From: Polytrichum commune
Taxonomy: Eukaryota > Streptophyta > Polytrichopsida > Polytrichales > Polytrichaceae
Direction: 5' to 3'
DNA: 64,000 nucleotides
Assembly (NCBI GenBank): GCA_950295325.1
Contig: OX485803.1
Location: forward strand, 15,626,001-15,690,000
This document shows positions 57,018 to 64,000 of this stretch, one piece after another. The notes below the pieces were generated by a model that saw only the letters and a list, made by a program, of their open reading frames with translations, searched no databases and was not told the origin of the DNA. A program made the translations under genes and the position numbers. Position 1 is the first letter of the stretch; every line of letters starts with the position of its first letter.

Positions 57018-57920
57018 GATGCCCCTCCCAACCCGGCCAGTTCCCCCCCAGCTCCCCAGCCAACTGGGTTCGGGGAGGTCATTGCGAGAATGCAAACAGT
57101 TGAACTGGAACGCCCGTTAGGCCTCCCAATGGAAAGGAGGAGTATGGACGACGAGTTTAACAACTTAGCTTCAGATATTGATGTGTGCATGGGACGGTTC
57201 ATGCAACTACAATCATTTATGACCACTGCTTTAGATAGATATAAAGGATGCCGCTTGGTTGGAATGGATGCACACATGCTTGGGAGATTGGTGGTATACA
57301 GTGCCGATATAGGGCTCACCATCCCACAAGTGGAGGCACTCCAACAACGTCTCCCAGAGTTGCACTTAATAGAGAACGATATGTGGGAAGCTACTCAAGC
57401 AATCGAGCCCCATTTAGATGACTTACTCCGCCATGATTCAGAAGACATGTTGAACCATGTCTATGACATCACGGATGAGAATCTCCCAATCACACCATTG
57501 TTGGAAGCCTGTCATATTGCCGATCCACAGAATGATGAAGGAGACCCAATGGAACCCACAATGGGGGAGCGTAACATTGATTACGAGTTTTACTACTTAG
57601 CATCGCAGATCCATGACGTAACGCGCGAGTTTATGGGACTACAGAGGACCATGACAACTGCTCTACAGAGATATACGGGCACTCTTTTGCTCGGCGATCG
57701 CATACACCGCCTTTGTATGTTGGTGTTAGCGGCAGAACACATTGGCTTTGACTCTCAACAAAAAGCCTATCTTGGGAGCAAAATACCGGACTTGGCTTAC
57801 ATGGAGAAAGTTACATGGGAGCAATCTCGGGAAATCAAACCTCACTTGCCAAACATCTTTGAGTCCATGGCCAAACAGGACTCCACAATTTGCGAAAGCC
57901 AAGGCACAAATGTAGAGTAA
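57018..57920 (+). CDS. Exon 10 or separate gene: two tandem helical domains
   Basis: An acceptor-like GCCGTGTCAG at 57008-57017 opens a phase-0 frame of 300 codons to TAG. An ATG at 57006 in the same frame could start it as a separate gene. After a Pro-rich lead there are two related domains of about 110-125 residues: MDDEFNNLASDIDVCMGRFM...LQSFMTTALDRYKG and IDYEFYYLASQIHDVTREFM...LQRTMTTALQRYTG. Each is followed by an H-x-L-x-x-LV segment and a W-E-x-x-(Q/R)-x-I-(E/K)-PHL motif. They are mostly helical by composition and no family is recognised. Confidence 0.6.
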   Translation, partial: DAPPNPASSPPAPQPTGFGEVIARMQTVELERPLGLPMERRSMDDEFNNLASDIDVCMGRFMQLQSFMTTALDRYKGCRLVGMDAHMLGRLVVYSADIGLTIPQVEALQQRLPELHLIENDMWEATQAIEPHLDDLLRHDSEDMLNHVYDITDENLPITPLLEACHIADPQNDEGDPMEPTMGERNIDYEFYYLASQIHDVTREFMGLQRTMTTALQRYTGTLLLGDRIHRLCMLVLAAEHIGFDSQQKAYLGSKIPDLAYMEKVTWEQSREIKPHLPNIFESMAKQDSTICESQGTNVE

Positions 57921-60900
57921 TTTAAGTTATGGCATGTTACAGGCATTTATAGCACAATATTCAATCGAGTGGACGCCTCCTAGCATAGAATTGGTGTTTC
58001 AATGAAGAGGATTGTGGGTGCAAACCTCCTGTTGTGTGACAGTCTATGCAAAAGCCCATTGGAAGCAAAGAGTATTTGTCTCGCATGGGCAGGTCCATCC
58101 AAAGTGTCCACGAGTTCCCAATGAGTTCCCAATGAGTTCCCCATGAGTTCCCCACATACATCCCAGAAATCCCAAAATCATCCTAAAGTCCCATAATGTT
58201 TAATATCGCGTTGGATAGTATCATTGTGCATTCTACATAAATTAAGGTAGTGTAACATGGGTTATTGAGTAGTCAAATTTTTTTTTGTGTACTATTGTAT
58301 TAACTTCTGTACATGCACAACTACCACATGCAATATCTATTGGTAGAGCATAAGAATCTCACTGCCAATTCAAGGATTCATGCAATGTCCAGAATTGTGT
58401 GCATTAGGTGTGCAATACACAATCTCTTAATCTTATCAACCTTTAAGATATGTGGCCCTATTGTGGCCCGTGGGCATGTCCAACTAGTATATTAATGTTG
58501 GTTGGATTGGGAATTGCTTCATCTGGTTAATAGCAACTATTGTGAATCATGAAGATTGTCATTTCAAGATTCAAAATTGGAGTTGAGACACAACTTTTTT
58601 TTTGAGGTCAAAAATGAAGTTTGAAATTCTTCCTCTTTGACCTTAATAATGTTGAGTGCATTTTGAGCACATAGTCCAGACTCCAATCTCATTATAACAT
58701 GCATGTCTATTTGACATCAGTCTTCAAACTACAAGCCTTGTCATATACCACTGGAATGTAGGTGTAAGATAACAAATTCATGTGTGTCAAAAATAGTAAA
58801 GTAACTATGTAAAATAAGGATAAAGTGTTATGGAGAGAGCATTTACTAACATGATTGGAAGGAGGTTTGATTAGGATAGAGAACACTATGTATTTTTGGA
58901 TAAGAATAAATCGCCTTCTTTGTTTTGGTGCTTCTTAATTATACTTTAACTATCGTAGAGGGAGATCTAGATGAGGTGGGATGTGACATGGTAAATCGAC
59001 AAGATTGGTATGACTACGCTTCCTCCAAAGTAGTGTTGGAGGGAGATGTCATGGCAATTGTGAAGATGCCCTAAGAAGGTAAGGGTTAAAAGGATGCAGT
59101 GGTAATGTGTTGGGGCACCCTAGTCTAAGACTCAAGTATAAATGAACACTATTAGCTCTGCACCCACTTCTCGTAGGATGCGAAACACGCAATTAGTATG
59201 ACTCCATGATCATCAATTGCCAGTTCCAAATCATGTCCGCAACTATTATGTTCCTTAGACCTTATATTAGTCGCGATATACAATGAAGATTCTTGAGCTC
59301 ATGGAGTAGTCATTAAGATCCCCCAATATTATGTCGACTATTGAGTCTAGAATAGTTAACACATTTTAAACATGTGTCCAATCTCCATAAAACGCATGTC
59401 TTTTTATTGTCCATTCTTAGATCCACACCTACCCAGACACTACTGTTAAGGAAAGTAACCGTCGAGAAAGGCCCGCCTACCTTACGAAGGTCAGGGTTAG
59501 GGTTGCAGCTGTGGTAACGTTGTCATGTGTGCGTTTGATTGAAGAAACGGCGGTTTGGAGCACTAAGTTACAATTTGTTGATGAGGAGGAATAAGTGGCT
59601 CAGTCACACTTGCTAGTTAATGGAGGATGAAGGAGGAGGTTTGCAGACAGAATTAGAAGCTGTGAGGGTTATGATTCGGGTGAGCTTCTAGACCGATCGA
59701 GGATATTGGTGTGCAGGCTGGAATCGGAGCCGATCGATCGGAATGAATTATGAGCACAAAAGGCTTGCGGACATCAATGCGATTCCAGCCACTAGGAGGC
59801 AAGATGACGGTACACGCATGTGGACGACCAGTGCCAAGACTGATCCAACCAATATTATCACGTTGCTTTGATCTGCTGCTGCCTGCTTTAGATTCCGGGA
59901 ATTATTAATGGAGCAAGCAGAAGGTGGCCTCTTTGAGTGTCTTCATTCATCGTGGTACTAGCCTCTAGGGGATGTCAGGTGCTCTTTAGGGGATGTTGCA
60001 GGATCATATACATTGTGTGTAAGTGTGCATTTGCAGCAGCAACAGTGGTTTGACCCACCGCTGCCCATTTTTGGGATTTTTTTTATGCCTACCGGCCGTG
60101 TCGATCGAAGGACATTCAACGCTACTCGTCTTCTCTTCTCTTCTACTTCTACTTCTACGGAATCCACCAGTCTGCTTCTTCCGTTCCTCTTTATGGATAC
60201 ACCCCATTCATGAGTACTGTTCTGGCGCAATATTGCAAAAAGTAGTTGTGGCAGTGTGGTGATGAATGCAGAAGCAGGCAGGAGCTTAACCGCAAGTGTG
60301 CAGTGCGAGACCGTTTAGTTAGTCATGGGGCAGAAAAATCTTTTATATCTAAAAGCATTAACCAAAGCTTAGACAAACAGAAACCCTAATACATACAGAA
60401 GTTGGTCGAAGGGTTAGTCACTTTATGTGCTTGGTTTATGTCGCATTTGGAACTGGTTTACGTAGTGAAACGGTGGTGGACGTAGATGCAGAGCCTTAAT
60501 GCAGGTTCGCCGTGGATCTAATTGCGAGTTCTCGAAGCATTTGGAACCTAGGAAATTAGTATGGGAAATTCCTCTAGCTCTACCTAAACACCAGTCAAAG
60601 GCCCAGGAACCCAGCAATTTCCCACTTTCAGGCTCCATTGAGATAGAGACAAGACAAGACAAGACAAGACAAGACAATGGGGTGCAATACCTCAATACAT
60701 ACCAGGGGAGCAGAGTTTTCATCAAAGTCTGAGGCAAATACAGGTTTAATAGTCAACTCCATAGCAGAAATTGTATGCTTCAGTAACCTCCTATTTGAGG
60801 GTAGTCCACCAACTACATAATTTCTGATGGAGGAAATTTTGCTGGAGGCTGAGATGTTGCAGCAGCACCTAGTTCTAAATATTGGATGACAAGCCTATTC

Positions 60901-61100
60901 ATTAAGTAATTGCCGTTTGTTCTGTGTTGAACATGTCAACCAAGCATGGAGTGCACTTTCATCAACCTCTCTTCATCATCATAACTGAATATACAAATCT
61001 TCTGGTGGAGCGAGCGACCAGCCGAACAATATCAAGTCGATCTGGGCGAATCACCACTTAGGGACCTGTTCGTGTCTCCGTCACAACTCCTCAACCCACT
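57921..61100. other. Gene-free DNA with short repeats
   Basis: Contains four tandem copies of CCAATGAGTTC-like words at about 58105-58157 and an AAGAC pentanucleotide repeat at about 60649-60676. Frames near 60013-60260 are open on both strands but short and unbiased. No gene is supported. Confidence 0.45.
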
Positions 61101-61104
61101 TGGA

Positions 61105-61690
61105 ACTGCTCTTGGTCTCTGCAACCCAGAGAAGAGAAATGCTTCACAGATCTCTCGAATGGTCGATAAGATCACCATAGTCTCCTTGAATCTTAACGAT
61201 TAAGCAGAGTTAAATGTAGAGATAAGAATGGATAGTCTGGCTGATGTGCAGGACATTGAAGGCACTAACTGTAGGGCACTGACATCATGCCAACATTGGT
61301 TCAGATAAGATTCTTTACTAAACTGAACTTCCCTTGAACTTTGCAACTCATAGAAGAGAAATGCTTCACAAATCTCTGAGTTACTTGACAAGATCGTATT
61401 CTCCTTGGATCTTATCCACTAACAGGAGTTAAATGAAGAAATTAGAATGGATAGTCTGCCTGATGTAGTTGAAGGTACCTACTGGAGGGCACTCACATCA
61501 CGCCAATATCAGATGATCTACACTATTCCGAACTGCTCTTGATATCCTTTGCAACTCACAATATAAGAGAAATGCGTCACATATCTCTCAGTTAGTTGAT
61601 AAGACATAATCTCCTACACTAACCGCGGAGTTAAGTGAAGAGATAAGAATAGATGCGGTTGAAGGCACTAACTGGAGGGCACTCACTCAC
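61105..61690 (+). repeat. Tandem repeat, three units of 210-223 bp
   Basis: Units start near 61107, 61330 and 61540 and share AGAGAAATGC(T/G)TCACA, ATCTCT, GATAAGA, GAGTTAA(A/G)TG and GAAGGCACTAACTGGAGGGC. They are diverged by roughly 20%. The last unit runs into the ACTC microsatellite. Confidence 0.82.
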
Positions 61691-61710
61691 TCACTCACTC
61701 ACTCACTCAC
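61678..61710 (+). repeat. ACTC microsatellite
   Basis: About eight uninterrupted CACT copies. Confidence 0.97.
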
Positions 61711-62274
61711 GCAGAGGTTAGTGTCTGATTGATGGCGGAGATGAATATGAAGGAGGAGAAGAAGTCGAAGGCGAACGTGCCATCTCGTGATGATGATTGT
61801 GTGCAGCAGGCCTGACAGAGGCTACTAGTTGTTGTTTCATCAGATCTTGTGCAGATCTCCCCACCCTTGGCGAGTGTGCAACTCACTAAAGGCTTAATGA
61901 TTAAGCAGTCTGCCGCCTGGCGGTACAGGCCCGGTACTGCCGTTGATCTACATTGAGGTGGCGGTGTCCATAGGCAAAACGACGTACTCTACCGTCCATC
62001 ATAGCCGTCTAGTTCCAGTGCTTTGACTTTGGCCCCTCATGTCCTTCCCTGTATCTCACCACAACATTGTTCAGATACTTACTTCTGCACAATCCGGATA
62101 CGAGCCCGATCCTTACCGCCCTTCATAACTGCAGTGCAGGACACGCCATTATGGCTGCTGCACTTGCCCTGTAGTACCTCCTGCACAACCAAGCGTCGAC
62201 CACCTCCAAATTATCCTCCACCTCCTTTAACTTAGCTGCAATCATCACCTTCGAAATTCAAGGCAGCACCATGC

Positions 62275-62820
62275 ATTCCAACTTCCTAAACAAGGAGAAG
62301 CTGAGCACGATCATCAGCTCAATGCATCAGGGAGAATATGGGCTCGAGGGAAAATAAGAAAGTACACGAGCATTTATGAAGGGTCCACAACCAAGAATAT
62401 CCCCTGATTGCAGTGGTTAGGTCGCAACTTCCTAATTACACAAGAAACTGAGCATGCAGATGATCAGCTTGCATAGCAGGGAGAAGAATATGTTCTCTGA
62501 AGAAAGACGACAGTACACTAGCATTTATGAGGGGTCCACAACGACGAGAAGTCCCAGCTTGCAGTGGTTAGGCTCCAGATAATTCCTAAACAAGAAGCTG
62601 AGTATGATAATTTTGCATATATATCAGGGAGGTGGGTTCGGAAGAAAGAGGACAGTACACTGGAATGAATTAAGGGTCCAAAACGAAGAATATCCCCAGT
62701 CTGCAGCGGTGGCTGCGTTCAGCTTCCTAAACAAGAAGCTGAGCATGATGATCTTGGATTTCAGGGAGATGGGTTCGGAAGAAAAGGATCCACAACAAAA
62801 ACATCCCCTTGCAGTGGTTA
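62275..62820 (+). repeat. Tandem repeat, four units of about 145 bp
   Basis: Units start near 62281, 62429, 62581 and 62723 with CTTCCTAAACAAGAAGCTGA. They share CAGGGAG, GAAAGNNGACAGTACACT, GGGTCCACAAC and CTTGCAGTGGTTAG. No frame is kept across units. This array and the preceding one lie downstream of the minus-strand gene at the window end. Confidence 0.85.
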
Positions 62821-62829
62821 GATTGCATT

Positions 62830-63677
62830 GATGACAGGGTTGAGACAATAATATTGTGCATGTGAGTGAAACTGATCATAAACATGACCGGCTTCTGCTC
62901 TAAGGTTAATTAGACCACTGCGATAGCTGCATGACTACTTTGATTACATGATTACATGGTCAATTACCTGGTAGCATTCAGATCAGAAATATCATCAGAG
63001 ATGTCATCAAGTGATGTTCCTGGAAGCAGGATTCCTATAAATGTTCAATCGCAGGTTCCCCAAAGTTGTAGCTTTGTTTCAACGTGATGCCGTCTGCACC
63101 ACATCACGCTTTTTGTCTATCTTTGAAAAAGCTCCCCAAGGTGGCCGTGCAAGAGTTAAAAATAGCTTCTAGGTATACAGTGCGCCTACGTACAATAATA
63201 TGAGGTCTCTGCAGCAGGAGACGCTTCAAAGAAACAGACTTGACGCCATTTCTAGTCTCGTTACAATCATTCAACGTTGAACAAACCAAACTCTAGAACG
63301 TAAATGTGGTATGGTGGCTGGCCAGGAAGATTCAGCTACATAATGGTCATGAATGAAGTGCATTACATAAATAAAGTGAATGAAAAGACCAAACCTAAGG
63401 AGCAACTGCGGACGATTGTGTTGACGCTTGAAATCGTAAACAATGACAACAGATGCACAAAAAATAAAGGCTCTGTAAATTTGATCAATGTTCCAAAAGA
63501 GCTTGGAACTGAAACGCAAAGGTTCTGAAGTCATGCATGGAATCTGCCAATGATGTACAAACTACTACCCTGTGGTGAGACGCTTAACGACATTCTAATT
63601 GAAGACTTCAGGTGTTAATCATGAAGAAACTAACTAAACTGTTCAATTGTACAACCGCCCATTGCCAAATTCATAAC
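62830..63677. other. 3' flank of the terminal minus-strand gene
   Basis: Probably includes its 3' untranslated region. No separate gene is supported, and frames on both strands are short. Confidence 0.4.
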
Positions 63678-64000
63678 CTACTCCTGAAAGTCCCACAACA
63701 CCATCCTCGGGCTTGGAACCTCATATTCATGGAGACGAATTCCCGTGGAATTCCCACCAGCAACGGGGCCGGTGAAACTTGTACTCAATAAGCCGTTGGT
63801 ACTAGTTACCGAGTTTGTGAATTGTCCTGCGTGGTTTGATAAAACATGTGGAGCAGTAATGTCGAGAATGGAGCCAGTACTTGTGCTAGACAAAGTCAAA
63901 GGTGCACTGAAGCTCCGGTAACCCAAAGTACTGTTGTCATGTAATCCTGGAGAATAGCCGAAGCTACCAATTCTGTCCAGTTTGCAATTCGCCCCATGAG
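63678..64000 (-). CDS. 3' end of an unidentified gene
   Basis: The frame is open on the minus strand from the window edge to TAG at 63680-63678, at least 106 codons. It is polar and Ser/Thr/Gly-rich (GYRSFSAPLTLSSTSTGSIL). It ends in a less repetitive tail, GIRLHEYEVPSPRMVLWDFQ, whose composition looks conserved and host-like. The 5' part is outside the window and may include a splice site. I cannot assign a family. Confidence 0.5.
   Translation of the reverse strand, partial: HGANCKLDRIGSFGYSPGLHDNSTLGYRSFSAPLTLSSTSTGSILDITAPHVLSNHAGQFTNSVTSTNGLLSTSFTGPVAGGNSTGIRLHEYEVPSPRMVLWDFQE

Overview
This window looks like nuclear DNA of a land plant. It is AT-rich and gene-poor, with GT-AG introns, tRNA-derived SINEs, many short inverted-repeat transposons (MITEs), and two ordinary plant genes: a YIF1-type Golgi membrane protein and a class I small heat-shock protein. 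The transposase family and the unusual multidomain gene suggest a seed-free lineage, but that is inference and I cannot name a species.

Layout. 0-12 kb: YIF1 (3656-4423, +) and the heat-shock gene (10178-10699, +) with a textbook heat-shock element, embedded in MITEs and a SINE with an exact 12-bp target duplication. A second, orphan copy of the YIF1 leader lies 2.5 kb upstream of the gene. 12-26 kb: no convincing gene, only transposon relics, several bounded by terminal inverted repeats and target duplications. 26-41 kb: two minus-strand copies of a DUF7869-like DDE transposon. The copy at 26.1-29.5 kb is broken; the copy at 37.2-40.4 kb reads as an intact four-exon gene of about 970 residues. 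Between them lie satellites, a pogo/Emigrant-like MITE and a long inverted repeat pair. 41-58 kb: the most unusual part. A plus-strand reading path runs through at least eight phase-0 exons (48377-56158) and probably two more to 57920. It joins a ParB-like domain, a degenerate DNA-methyltransferase-like domain, long acidic disordered segments, an FCP1/NIF-type HAD phosphatase-like domain and repeats of unknown function. 58-64 kb: non-coding DNA with two tandem arrays, then the 3' end of a minus-strand gene that runs off the window.

The 41-58 kb locus has two striking properties. First, its reading frame stays open for thousands of bases without any frameshift, yet carries seven in-frame stops; each could arise from a glutamine or arginine codon by one C-to-T change, and four are TAG where CAG (a CHG methylation context) is the likely ancestor. 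Second, its introns and upstream flank carry about fifteen copies of one palindrome, arms TTCCTCTCG/CGAGAGGAA, including a 106-bp near-perfect palindrome inside an intron and a 91-bp tandem array. I suggest a silenced mobile or multigene-family locus whose intronic hairpins may relate to its silencing, or may be sites for the ParB-like product. Both readings are hypotheses.
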